This document shows positions 52,207 through 63,582 of a stretch of DNA of 64,000 nt, one piece after another. Source of the DNA: Epiperipatus broadwayi (lineage: Eukaryota; Onychophora; Udeonychophora; Euonychophora; Peripatidae); the NCBI GenBank assembly GCA_028023455.1, contig JAQFVV010012404.1, forward strand, positions 12,883,421 through 12,947,420. The letters are read 5' to 3'. Position 1 is the first letter of the stretch, and each line of letters begins with the position of its first letter. Below the pieces are notes generated by a model. It searched no databases. It was not told where the DNA came from and saw only the letters and a program-made list of their open reading frames with translations. Both the position numbers and the translations under genes were made by a program.

Positions 52207-54296
52207 TGCAACCAATTGGTTACATAGCTGCACTAAAAAATAAATAAACAATTGGATAGTTGGAAGCAGATTCCTAAGGTTTGAGAATTTAAAAAATATA
52301 CTTAATTAATGATAAAAATAAAATTTAATTTTTCAATATATATATTTTATGGGTGTTTATTTAACTAAATGTTTGTAAAATCCCTACATGATAGTATGGA
52401 AAAAAAATTTCTGTCAAGCATTGGTGGTCGAGAGGTCAGTGACAGCTGCTTTACAAGCAGTTATCCTGGGTTAGCAGGTTTGCTTCCTGGCTGATGTTAT
52501 GACATATGAGAAAAAAATTTCAAACATTAAATATATTTAAGAGTATTTTTAAAAATAAAAAATAAAAAAAAGAGGGAGAGCAAAACTAGGATATTAATAG
52601 CTTTGTAAATTTCTTATTTTTAATTGATCAGAGTTGTTTTCCTTTTTTTATCTCTATTTAATGAAAAAGAAAAATCAAATCAATGCAATTAATAGATTTT
52701 TAATTAAAAAGAAATGTCAATAATTTTATGTTGTTAAATTCTTGTTTTTAATTTGTTTTTAATCTATGATTAAGGAGATGATTAGGTGAGTTATTGTAGT
52801 TGTGAAATTTTATTTAATTGTTTGTCATGAAAATGATAATGTAAGTGACAGATTGTAATTGGATTGTGAGCAAGATTGTTCTAAAAATATATGTTGGAAT
52901 GTGAATTAGTGATAATATCCAAGTATCTGAATAGATTACTGCTAACTTAACTGTTGAAAAGAGCAGTCAAATCTTAATCCTGCTGTTGAAAAATATAGAA
53001 ATTATTGCTAACATAACTAATGAAGAGAGCAGACAATTCTTAATTCTCCTACCTTAGCTGTTGAAGAGAGAACAGTCCAATCTTAATCCAGATGATACCA
53101 AGCTATTGAATAAAATAGCAGTTTTTTGTATCAAGCTTTCTCCATGTAATCTACCTTCACAGGAAGAAAATGTAGAGAAGGTAAAATCCCATTTAAACAT
53201 TCTGCAACCCATCCTTCAACCAAGAGCAATGAGTCTGTCTATATCTGTCTCACCTGGAAATTCAAGAGGAAAGCCAAATGAACAAAAATGCTATTTTCAT
53301 TTACCTGGAATTGCTACAGATTCAGGAAAGGACAAATTTAACCAGGTCCATGTTTAGAAGTATTTAAGAAGAAACTATTAGGAAAATCTGAAATTGCAAC
53401 TGGAAAAGCCTTTATAGATGAGAGAGCCATGGCTATATGTACACTATATTTTTATTAATAGAAAATCTTTTTTTTTAATAAATGTAATTCTCAATTTGCC
53501 CTCTATGTAGAATCAAAGATTTCAATCTTTGATTTTTTTGAACATGTTTAACAAACTCTTAAAAATTTTAAGGAAAGAACCAAATGAATTTAAAGTTAAT
53601 CCATGAATAAAAATTAATTGATAGGTTAATATAACTTTATCAAACTGTATATTTATTTATTTTTTATGATGAAGTGGATGTTTGAAAGTATCTACTATCA
53701 TGTCATTTTTTTGTTAATTAAGATATTAAATAATTGTATTTTAAAAAGATTTTCTAGTCTTAATTACTTTATTTTATCTAATTCCTCTTTCATAAAGTGC
53801 AGCATATGTGTGATATTATATCATGACAGCTTATATTCTAAGATTTAGATTTTTTCTTGATGATCCCAATAAAACTAGTTATTTATAAGTAGAGGGAGCC
53901 CATGAATTGATTAAGATTATTTATAATAAGCTAATTTATTTATTTTCCTCTTGCTCACAGTAATAAATTATAGAATTCTTGCTTCTTGAGCTAGATTTGT
54001 GAATAACAGATATATTGAATATGTGGTTTATATTTAAGTATGGGCATTCAGATAATGATAACAATTCTTGGATCAGCACAAAGAGGATATTCTTCAAAGT
54101 CCATACAGTAGCTTTTATTTAGTTTGGTCTTTATAAATTTTATTTTTTTTTAACTTGAGGATAATATTCCTCAGATTTCTCATGGTTTAAACCCAATTTT
54201 CTGGAGAGTTACCAATGACTAATCTCTTTAGGGTAATTGATGTTCTTGATGTTCTATTACTTCAGGTATGACTCTGTATTTCCCCACAGCATTACA
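52207..54296 (+). repeat. 3' LTR, with internal SINE and tandem units
   Basis: Starts TGCAACCAATTGGTTACATA, ends CATTACA. It matches the 5' LTR along its whole length but carries a SINE (52412-52510) and extra tandem units: three related blocks around gctaacttaactNttgaaNagagcagtc at about 52935-53090, where the 5' LTR has one. Confidence 0.75.
52401..52521 (+). mobile_element. tRNA-derived SINE, copy 3, inserted in the 3' LTR
   Basis: Same family as 17703 and 17838: GCATTGGTGGTCGAGAGG (52418), the hairpin around CTGCTTTACAAGCAG, B-box-like caggtttgcttcctgg, then GATGTTATGACATATGAG. It is flanked by AAAAAAATTTC on both sides (52401-52411 and 52511-52521). The 5' LTR has only the uninterrupted site at the matching place (near 46725), so the SINE came after the LTR element. 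Confidence 0.8.
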
Positions 54297-56160
54297 ATAT
54301 ATATGTACATTACCAAATAATAAGTAATCAAACTTTAATTATTATGCAGATAAAGTCATTTTATATTTCCTTCAGATTTCTCATGATAGCTTTGGGGACA
54401 AAAAGTGAAAAATAATAAGTGCTTGATATGTAATTTACAAAGACTGACATAAAATAAAACATGGTTGAAATTTCATTAGTTTACAAGAATAATTAAAACC
54501 ATGGCAAAAGATCTGCAACTAATACAGGAGATATGTAAATATATTACTTAGCTAACTGAAGACATAATATTAATGAATTTTTAAAACAGGATCATTCTAT
54601 CTACAGCTCATAATTTCACTGGTTATCATGGTCAAGTCTTTATAGATTGTCTCTATAACAGACCAAACACATAAATATCTTTTGATAATAAATATTCAAA
54701 TAAAACCAACAATCTTTTTTTTATACATTCTGTCTAATTAAATCACAAGCTAGCATATTTATCCATCAATCTAAGTTCATTAAATATTGCATGTATCGTT
54801 ACATTCACTTTCTGTATGTTTATACTTTTAGCATATTACTCAATAAACAGAGAATTTATGGGATGAACAGCAAGAACAAAAATCAATAATGTTTCAAACC
54901 AGCTATATATCATTGTTTAATAAATAAAAGTTCTTGATATACATTTCAATTCTCATATATTTTTTTTACAAAAACAATAAATTTCATAAATATCACAAGG
55001 CAGAATAGCATCTAACATCTTTTAAAATATCTCTACATACTTGCAGAACTTAATTCGATAATATATGAAATAACTTATTAGCAGATGCAAATAATAATTC
55101 TCAAGAGCCAGCAAATACTTTGCATATGCATGAGCCACTGCAAGGCTAGTGAATGCATCAAATGTAATAGATTAAATTATTTTTTTGTGTTCGCCACTGT
55201 TTGATATTCTTGAACCTAATCGCAAGGACTTCTGCCAACTGATCTCCATTATTATCGATACACATATGTCCAGATTTAATACAGAAATGCAGATTTTGAA
55301 ACAATTTTCTAGTTATAATTCAAAATAATTAATTTTGGAAACTGCTGTTAGTATCCATATTTAGGAAATTAATATCTTTATGAATAGTATCACTCAACTG
55401 CTTCTACACAATGCATCTAATTGGCCTTGATATCGTCTTAACTTTCCAATGGTTTATTTTATAAAGTACCATAATTTGATTAGAAAACTTCAGTCAATAT
55501 GTACTAAATATCTTACAATAAGACAAATCCTAAAAGAAAGGAAAAAACCCCCTAAAATATTAAGTAATGATAATGGCAGAGTTTTTGATGTTTTAAACCC
55601 TCTACATTATGAAATTCCAGAATATTTCACATACAAAAAAATAGCAAGATTATTGAGCACATGTATATAGCAAGTCAATTTTTTTTTTTATATTTCATAT
55701 TAAGACCCTAACATTTGCTTTATTTTGCTTTAAAAATTATTAAAAAATGATGTATTTTAAATTTTAATAAAGTGGCTTTATAAATCCTTAAATGATATTA
55801 ACAATTTAGAATAGCTTCTTAATCATTTAAAGCATTAGATCATCCATCAATTTTGGTACATTCAAATTTGATTACACATAGGATTAACCAATGATTTGCT
55901 ACTAAGTTATTGTATTGAAATCTAGCTATGTTTAATTCCTTTTCTATATATTTGGGTTTATCAATAAAACAATTTGAGTGTGATACTCATTCAGCACTTC
56001 CTCTTGTTTATAAATTTGTTTGTAATTGAGCAATTACATGTGTTAAAACATCATATTCATCTGAAAACATACTAATATTAATTATCTTATATAACACAAG
56101 TTCATTGAGATCTATGAATAATTACTGTTGTATTGAAATTTTTAGTAAGAACATTAATTT
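54297..56160. other. AT-rich stretch, no gene seen
   Basis: The 73-codon plus frame at 55449-55670 (rich in K, L and I) is not recognised. No repeat boundary was seen. Confidence 0.45.
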
Positions 56161-58960
56161 ATTATCATCATCAATTTTAACTATGATTAATCCATTGCAG
56201 GGTGAAAGTCTCTCCAAGTTTAAACCAGTTTCTCCAATATCTAATCTCTCTACTCCACATCACATCAGTAAACTTTCTTATTTCATCTCTCCATCTTATA
56301 AGTGGTTTTTTAGATCTTTAACACTTCAATTATACATCTATTATTATCTCTTCTAGCAATATATCCAAATAAGCTGTATATCAGTGTCTTACTTTCAATG
56401 AGGTCAGCAAAACTTTTTATTCTCTCATCCATGTATTTCATTTTCAATTTCTTCTTGCTACTATTAATGTATTTTACTACTTTATTGAGTATTTGAAAGT
56501 CTCAGTATTGTTATTCTGTCAAGTGTCCAAATCTCAGACCCACAAGAAAGAACTGATAAAATACATTTATTAAAAACCTTCTGTTTCAAACATCAAAGGC
56601 ACTCCATCGAAGTTTAATTCTATAAATAATTTCTTCCATTATATTTTTATCCGCATTTATTATCTGAGCAAGATCTTTGTAGCTGTTAATTTTTTCTAAT
56701 TCACCATTATCAATTTATATTTTCTTCTAAAAAAATATATTTAACATTTTTTATCTTTTTGACATTTATCTTTAGTCCTATTATCTTATTTTAATTTGAC
56801 AACTCTTGCAATTTTTAAAAACAATCACATGATCTGCAAAAACTAGATAACTTATACGATCTCCAATTAGTTTTATTTCCTTTACTCTCATTTTAATCCA
56901 CAAAATACTTCTAAAACTGCTATAAAAGGTTTCAAGATATGGAATCATTTGTATTTTTATATTGGATTATTTCCACCATCTAATATGAGTATTGAATGTC
57001 TTTAGAAAAATTTAACTTTTATTTAAATATTCCAAATATATTCAACTGTTAGTAATAACACATCAAACAGGTTAGTATATGCCCAATGTTTCAGGAGGTA
57101 TTATTCCCCTCTTTTCTTCAGGTGTTGCTGCCTGACCGCATGTGATTTAAATCTGGGCCTTTAGATTCTGGAGTATTGACTTCTAAGATAATGCTCTAAC
57201 CAATTAATAATCTAATTATTGCTCTGCATTTTAATAAATATTTTCCAGAATTGACAAGATCCCAAAGTCCATATTTTGATGATCCAATGCTTTAATCATT
57301 TTGGAATCAAATATCTTTTTATAATCTACAAATTCAAAACATAATGACAATTCAATTCATTGGTCCTATCTATAATTTCTCTCAATACTTTGATGTAATC
57401 TATTATATTAAAACTATTTTTAAATCCAGTTTGCTTTTTTGGTTGATTAAAATTCAATGTTCCTATAGATGAGTTCTAATTATCTTGATACAATTTTTGT
57501 ATAGAACTGATAAACAACTATTAAGTTTGTAATTTCTAATATTTTTTATGATCTTTTTTAAATATCAATATGACTATTGTGTTCATCCAATCATCTGGTA
57601 TATCTTTATCATTTAGTCAATTGATATATAACTTTGCCCATCATTATTCTATTTCTTTACTTGCATTTTTTAAGATATTGATTACAGTTTCATAATTTCC
57701 TGATAAATTTAATTGCATACTGAGCTTCATTTAAAATGTGGCACAATTCTGAAGATGTAGTAATTGTAGAATATACTTTATTTTCTTGTTATTTATTACT
57801 GTATAATTCTTTATAGAATTCTTACACACATTTCATGCATTATCTTTTTTAATAATAACTTCATCTTTTCTTACTATTGCAGAAATAAATTTCATATCAA
57901 TATTAAGATGATGTTTTGAACTTTTAAGACTTATTTCTTTCTATAGATTTTCTTGCTAATTCACAATCATATTCTTATATCAAGTACCATTTTACAAGCT
58001 CTAGAAATTCACTTGTTGTTAATGGATCATTTTTATATATTTTCATATTCCTTTGATTTTTTGTTCATTGTCTTGTCTCAGCAAAAAATTTACTTAAAAA
58101 TTATTGCCTTTTTTGTACTAGCTATCTTTGTTTCAGTTCTTAATCGTATATCAATTATTTTACTATTGTTATATTCCCAAATCTGAACAAATTTAAAAAT
58201 ATGTTAATGTTTTAAAATGATTTACAAATTCTAATTTGATTTTATTGGAATGGTTCTGAAGAATAAGAATATCAACTATGAATACTGTTTGTCTTAATAA
58301 TTTTTGTCTTTCTAGTTTTGCATTAATACTTATCTTACATCTCAGTAGCTGATGATTACCTCCTATATTGAATCTATTAAAACATTACAATCTTAATTTG
58401 ATTTCTACTATATTCATTTAAATGCTTTCATGTCCATTTTCATTTAGCATTTTTCTCAAAAAATAATTCATATTATTGTTTTTCTTCCATAAATTTGTGC
58501 CCTTTGTCATTTATATTGCCATAACCAAATTTATACACAGCTCTTTCATCTTTCAATAGTATACTAATTCTTCTAGCATTAAAATCTTCTATGATAATTT
58601 TAAAATGTTGTTTGGTTTGATCAAAAGCATTTTGTATATACATCGACAATAAGAACTTGTTGGGCATAAACCTGAATTATCTGCACTTGGTATTTTCCAT
58701 TAATTTAAATAATTAATCTTGTCACTCTGTCTGTTGTGCAAACATTCTTTACAAAATTGTTTTCTCACTTTTTATATATAATAATCCCACTTCATTTGTG
58801 CTTTCAATACTTGTGTCTTTGCAACATATCCACTTTTTAAATCAATTGTTTCTTACTTTTTCTTTTAGCTTCACAAAAACCCATTTCATATTAGACAATT
58901 TTTTTGATTTGTGCAATCTTCCTTCACTTTCAAAATGATTTGTAGTTGTATATATCTAAT
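56161..58960 (-). pseudogene. RTE-type LINE, nearly full span, heavily decayed
   Basis: Read on the minus strand, domains come in the right order. The AP endonuclease (about 58800-58450) has INGKYQVQIIQVYA, then FDQTKQHFKIII and EDFNAR, where GDFNA is usual, followed by KFGYGNINDKGHKFME. The reverse transcriptase (about 57610-57260) has LNDKDIPDDWMNTIVILIFK, QPKKQTGFKNSFNIIDYIKV and LREIIDRTNELNC. A CGSEIWTLD-type block lies near 56540. The C-terminus (about 56300-56175) has RKFTDVMWSREIRYWRNWFK and then ETFTLQWI. The 3' end is a TGATGATAA-type tail. Stops and frameshifts are everywhere and the YADD box is damaged. The C-terminus and tail match the fragment at 25678. A SINE interrupts it at about 56985-57215. 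Dead copy of a family that may have moved other elements here. Confidence 0.8.
56985..57240 (-). mobile_element. tRNA-headed SINE with hammerhead-like tail, nested in the RTE LINE
   Basis: On the minus strand, a tRNA-like head has A box GGTTAGAGCATTATCTTAGA (57204-57185) and B-box-like CAGATTTAAATC near 57157-57146. Behind it comes ACACCTGAAGA (CTGAAGA at 57121-57115), a GAGG/CCTC hairpin and an intact GAAACATTG (GAAA at 57092-57089). Then follows a tail with AAATAAAAGTTAAATTTTTC, then TAAAGACATTCAATAC. The tail matches the end of foldback family A (AATAAAAGGTTTTTGCTAAA, then GTTCAA). The SINE lies between the LINE's C-terminal and RT parts. Head and tail boundaries are approximate. Confidence 0.6.
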
Positions 58961-60660
58961 TGAAAGGCCATTGGTTGTCTGGATTCCTAAACAAGTGATT
59001 CCTACTACCCTCCACCTTCAACCACTGATTCCTGCCTTAGCTGGCAACTTTACAGTCTCCTGAGAATAAGGGCCATAATTTAGTTTTGTCAGTCGTGATT
59101 GTAAATGGCTATTTAAAAAAAGTTTATTCACACACATTAATTCTATCTTTAAGACAACTCCACTAATATTTCAGTCGGCAATTAAGAAAAAACTGCATAG
59201 CGTTTTTTGATCTTAAACTCAGAGATAAAAAACCAATAAACTCACCACATTGACTGATCCATTTTGTTTAGTAGTCCATCAATTTTTGTATGCTATATAA
59301 ATAATCATATAATAGCTGCAATTACAAGAAAATATGGAATAGGCATTAGAATTTGTTTTGCTTGGTTTCTTTAAGACCTCAAAGAAGAATCAAAGGAGCG
59401 CTTATTAGCTAATAGCAATTCATTTGTGCAGTCATTAATCCATAGGTATTTGTTTATATTGACATTAAACTGTGATTACTAACATTATTTAAAAAATAAT
59501 ATAGGGGGAAAAAAAGAAAAATTTAAAGCAACGTTGAATTACTGTATGCTTAATTATTGTTAAATCTTTATATGAATTAGTAATTATGATCTGTCCCAAA
59601 TGTTAGTTCTTAAGTAATTAAATTTTAAATTATAAGTATTTAATAATAATAAAAAAAACACAAAAAATAAATAATTTTAGGTCAGGTCCAGCTCTTTTAT
59701 TATTTTTCTATCTCTACGTTCTAGAATTACAGTTATTATCTACATGAATCAAATCTAAGCTCATACACTAATATTTTTTTTCTTTTAATTCAATTCTCTG
59801 CTTTTAAAAAATAATGTTCTTTTAGTAAAACTTTTTTTTTTAATATATTTTTTTTTTTTGCTATTAGATTTCAATGATATTTGTTTTTACAAACCAATTT
59901 TTTTTTCAAATATTATATTTTACAATTAAAAAGTTAAACTACAAAAATTTAAATAAAATCACCGAATTTTAACCTGTTTGTTTTGTTAATTAGATTACCC
60001 CTGAAGAGTTAATTAAATTTCAATCTCTATTGAATATTAAAGAAGTATTCTTGAGGATATACGAGGCAATTGCTACAATTTATTTCTCGATCACTGTAGA
60101 ATAACAATTTCACTTCTGATATAGATCAATTACTAATTCTTTATAATTCCATCTCAAGGATTCAGACAAAATTTTTTCATCAACATAGTATTTAAAACAT
60201 TGTTTTTAACAGTAATTATTCATGTGTAATGCACACTGTTAAAAGTAAACAAATATACACATTCAAGATAAAATATTTTTTTTCCTTACGAACACTTTTC
60301 CCTGCCATGCTTATGACTAACTTGGGTAAAATGACTATTTTTTCAGGTTTCAAACAGATTTAGCATTTTTCTCTTATGTAGCTGGTCATGGGCAATAGTA
60401 GTAATTAGATAATAGCAATTTTTAGCTAGAAAGAAACAAACAAAAATCATTAAAAAATTAAAAAATTTAAGAGGCTGAAATGAATAAAAAAAAAATTTAT
60501 TTGACATATGGTAATTTCTTTTTTTCATTTGGAAATGAATCTAAAAACATCCAGTTCTTAAATCTACCATCAGGAGCATTATACAATAATGACTTTGATG
60601 CAGATTACCCTAGAGTTATAAAGACTTGAGCAAACTTTTAAATATTTTAAAACAAAAAAG
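58961..60660. other. AT-rich stretch, no gene seen
   Basis: 58961-59100 may be the 5' flank of the RTE LINE. The rest is AT-rich with T-runs near 59830-59860 and nothing recognisable. Confidence 0.45.
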
Positions 60661-60973
60661 TAATATTGAAATTTTACTATATTCACCACTTTCTTTATTT
60701 TGCTGTAATATCTTATATAAATACAATTTATCCACTGCTTTGAACATTTTAGTAAAAACCTTTTTTGTACCTATATGCATACACAATTATGTTTTGACTG
60801 TCCTGCAGTCTTCTTCAGAGCCAATTTTATTGTAAATACTAGTAAAATTGGATCTGAAGAAGACTGCCGGACAGTCAAACTTAATTGTGTATGCATATAG
60901 GTACAATAAAAGGTTTTTGCTAAAAAATGTCAAAGTAGTGAATAAATTGCATTTCTATAATATTGAAATTTTT
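60661..60973. mobile_element. Foldback element, family A copy 3, with target duplication
   Basis: A compact palindrome. The left arm (about 60700-60830) and right arm (about 60842-60957) are reverse complements around a 20-bp centre. Each arm has the CTGAAGA hairpin module and ACAATAAAAGGTTTTTGCTA (inverted on the left). The left arm is longer and also has attcaccactttctttattt, shared with copy 2. The flanks are TAATATTGAAATTTTA (60661-60676) and TAATATTGAAATTTTT (60958-60973), 15 of 16 identical. A target duplication of this length fits retroposition better than a DNA transposon. The 69-codon plus frame here reads through the left arm and is not a gene. Confidence 0.75.
60854..60880 (+). ncRNA. 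Hammerhead-like core in the right arm of foldback A3
   Basis: CTGAAGA (60854-60860), then A, GACTG ccgga CAGTC (60862-60876) and AAAC, where the ancestor was probably GAAAC (a CpG decay, CGAAAC to CAAAAC or CAAAC). The mirror copy is at 60796-60818. Stems I and III are not established. Confidence 0.35.
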
Positions 60974-61088
60974 CATAGTTAAAAAAAACTATAGTCATAA
61001 ATTGAACTTTTTTTTTTTATTAATGGCAGTACTTTATTTGATAAGTGGCTGAAGTTTTTTTGAGTAATCCTGGTTTTTAATAGATCAT

Positions 61089-61605
<517 letters not shown>

Positions 61606-62814
61606 GTTCATCAAATTATTAATTGGAAAATGAAAATCTAGTTATTTTTATCTCGGTGACAAAGGTCACAGAAATTGTTAATAGCTGTCCAAAAAAAAGT
61701 TCTTTAAAAAACCTATTGTAATATGTTGATAAAAAGAAAATCCATAGATATCTTTATCTTACCTTGGCCATACTATTTTATTGATTAATTATTTCAATTT
61801 GCTTTTGAACAGACAATTTATATAACGTGTAACGATGATGATCATATTTTTATGATAACATTAACTCCTTAAATGTACATATATTTTACTTGCAAAATAT
61901 ATTGCTTAAAACTATATATATTTATTTACTGTACATATAGTTGATTAATAATTGATTTGTTATTAAGGGTTCGGAATTTATGTTTAGAAACAAGCGTCCT
62001 CGTTAAAATCAATTTAATTTAAAAAAATAAAAAAGCAATTTTAACGCAACTCATCAATAAATTACCATCGGATATTAGAATTACAGTATTAAAGTGTAAA
62101 CAATAGATATTAATTTTATACTACAGATTGTTTCTAAAGCTAAAATGTATTAAAATTTTATTTTTAAAAAATAATTTCATTTATATCTATTTATGTCAAA
62201 TTGTTAAAATGCATATAATTTAATTTAACTGCATTTTTTCTCTGTAGATAATTATCAAGTAATTTTCATTTATTTTAAGCTTTTAAAAATTAAATTTTGA
62301 ATATTAAAAATTAAAAAAAAAATTGGAAAAATAATTTAATTAATAATTCAAAGCTTAAATGTTTTTGCCATTAATTTTTTGTTATACCTTTTCGTCATAA
62401 AAATTAATTTGAAGATATTCTTTGAATAAATAATTTTACTTTAACAGATTGAGCATATATATTTTTACGATTTTGGTAATAATGTCGTTATGTTTTTATT
62501 TAAAAAAAAAAAAAGAGGTAATAAAAATTATTTCGGAGAGAAATTTAGATTTATATTTTATAATATTGAAACAAATATAAAACGGTTTTTTTTTTTTTTT
62601 AAAAAAAAATTACTTTAATAAAAAATGAAGAAAACAAAATTCCATAAAAAGAGTTAAATAAAACTTTTTGAAAAATCATTATCAACAAATTTTAAATATG
62701 ATTCATTATTATTATTTTTATATAGAAAACAATAAAATTCAAAATAAAAAGACATCATTACAATTCTATAATTTATTTTTTTAGTTTATAGGGAGAAATT
62801 ATATATACATTAGC
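61606..62814. other. AT-rich stretch, no gene seen
   Basis: A-runs and T-runs, for example 62586-62609; nothing recognisable. Confidence 0.5.
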
Positions 62815-63522
62815 GCATTTTGAGCTCAGACTTTCACATGACCTTCATCTCTCGACACTATCTCATACCACTGATACATTTGACCCCATATATGTCTAAA
62901 ATATAGATAATTACCAATATACATATTTCGTGCTAAACCAGCACTCATCAGTTGATCCAGATTATAATCTCTACTCATATATACAATAAGTGCTCAGATT
63001 TATATTAAGATAAAAAATCCTCGTACTTTAATGGACAAGCTTCAATCCACTCCACTTTCCAACTCTTGAGCCATCCATTCTATTGAAAATATGATGATGG
63101 GGTGCTCAAAGCCCACACAGATGCTGACATTCTCATTGCACTCAGGTTGACCATAAGTCACACTGACCCCTCATGTACAGGACATAATACATTTAAGTAT
63201 ATATACAAGGGCTGGGCAGACCTTCAAGCAACTATTTAATATCTAACATACAGGCTATATATATATATATATACTTGTACAATGTTGGCATCTGTGTTGG
63301 CTTTGAGCATTCCATCATCAGATTTTCAATAGGATGGATGGCTAAAGAGTTGGAGGGTGAAATGGATTGAAGCCTGTCCATTAAAGTATGAAGATTAGCT
63401 ATCTTAATATACATTTAAGCACTTATTGTATATATGTGTAGAGATGATAATCTGGACCAACTGACGAATGCTGGTTTAGCACAAAATATGTGTATTAGTG
63501 ATGAAATTCTGAGCTCAAAATG
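62815..63522. mobile_element. Palindromic element, family C copy 2 (long arms)
   Basis: The element begins CATTTTGAGCTCAGA and ends TCTGAGCTCAAAATG. The arms (62815-63135 and 63282-63522) are reverse complements for about 240 bp: ttgtgctaaaccagca, cagttggtccagatta, ataagtgct, tttaatggacaagcttcaat and ccatccattctattgaaaat all recur inverted. The left arm has about 80 extra bases near its outer end (62834-62915). The inner core is shared with copy 1 at 35164. The minus frame at 63232-63414 and the plus frame at 63434-63625 read through the right arm and are not genes. No transposase. Confidence 0.8.
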
Positions 63523-63582
63523 CCCTATATATTACATTGTCTGTACAGGTATATATATAGCCTGTATGTTAGATATTATATA
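63234..63582. repeat. Second inverted repeat overlapping family C copy 2
   Basis: TAATATCTAACATACAGGCT followed by a TA run (63234-63272) is inverted at about 63549-63582 (atatatagcctgtatgttagatatta). This pair starts in the spacer and ends outside the right arm of the family C element, so it brackets that arm. It may be a separate element, or a rearrangement at the palindrome. Confidence 0.6.

Larger units (their letters stand above)
46541..54296 (+). mobile_element. LTR retrotransposon (Ty3/gypsy-like gag), about 7.75 kb, no pol seen
   Basis: Two direct repeats of about 2 kb, 5.66 kb apart, enclose a PBS-like site and a broken gag. Each repeat begins TGCAACCA and ends ATTACA, so both have TG...CA ends. 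The flanks are ATAT on both sides (46537-46540 and 54297-54300), consistent with a 4-6 bp target duplication but low complexity. The interior (48548-52206, 3.7 kb) has room for gag but for little more, and I see no protease, RT, RNase H or integrase. A polypurine tract directly before the 3' LTR is not evident; aagaaaggg at 52175 lies about 24 bases upstream of it. The two LTRs differ by many substitutions and several indels, so the insertion is old. Confidence 0.75.

Noticed and set aside
55449-55670. 73-codon plus frame
   Set aside because: No recognisable motif, and such lengths occur by chance in this composition.
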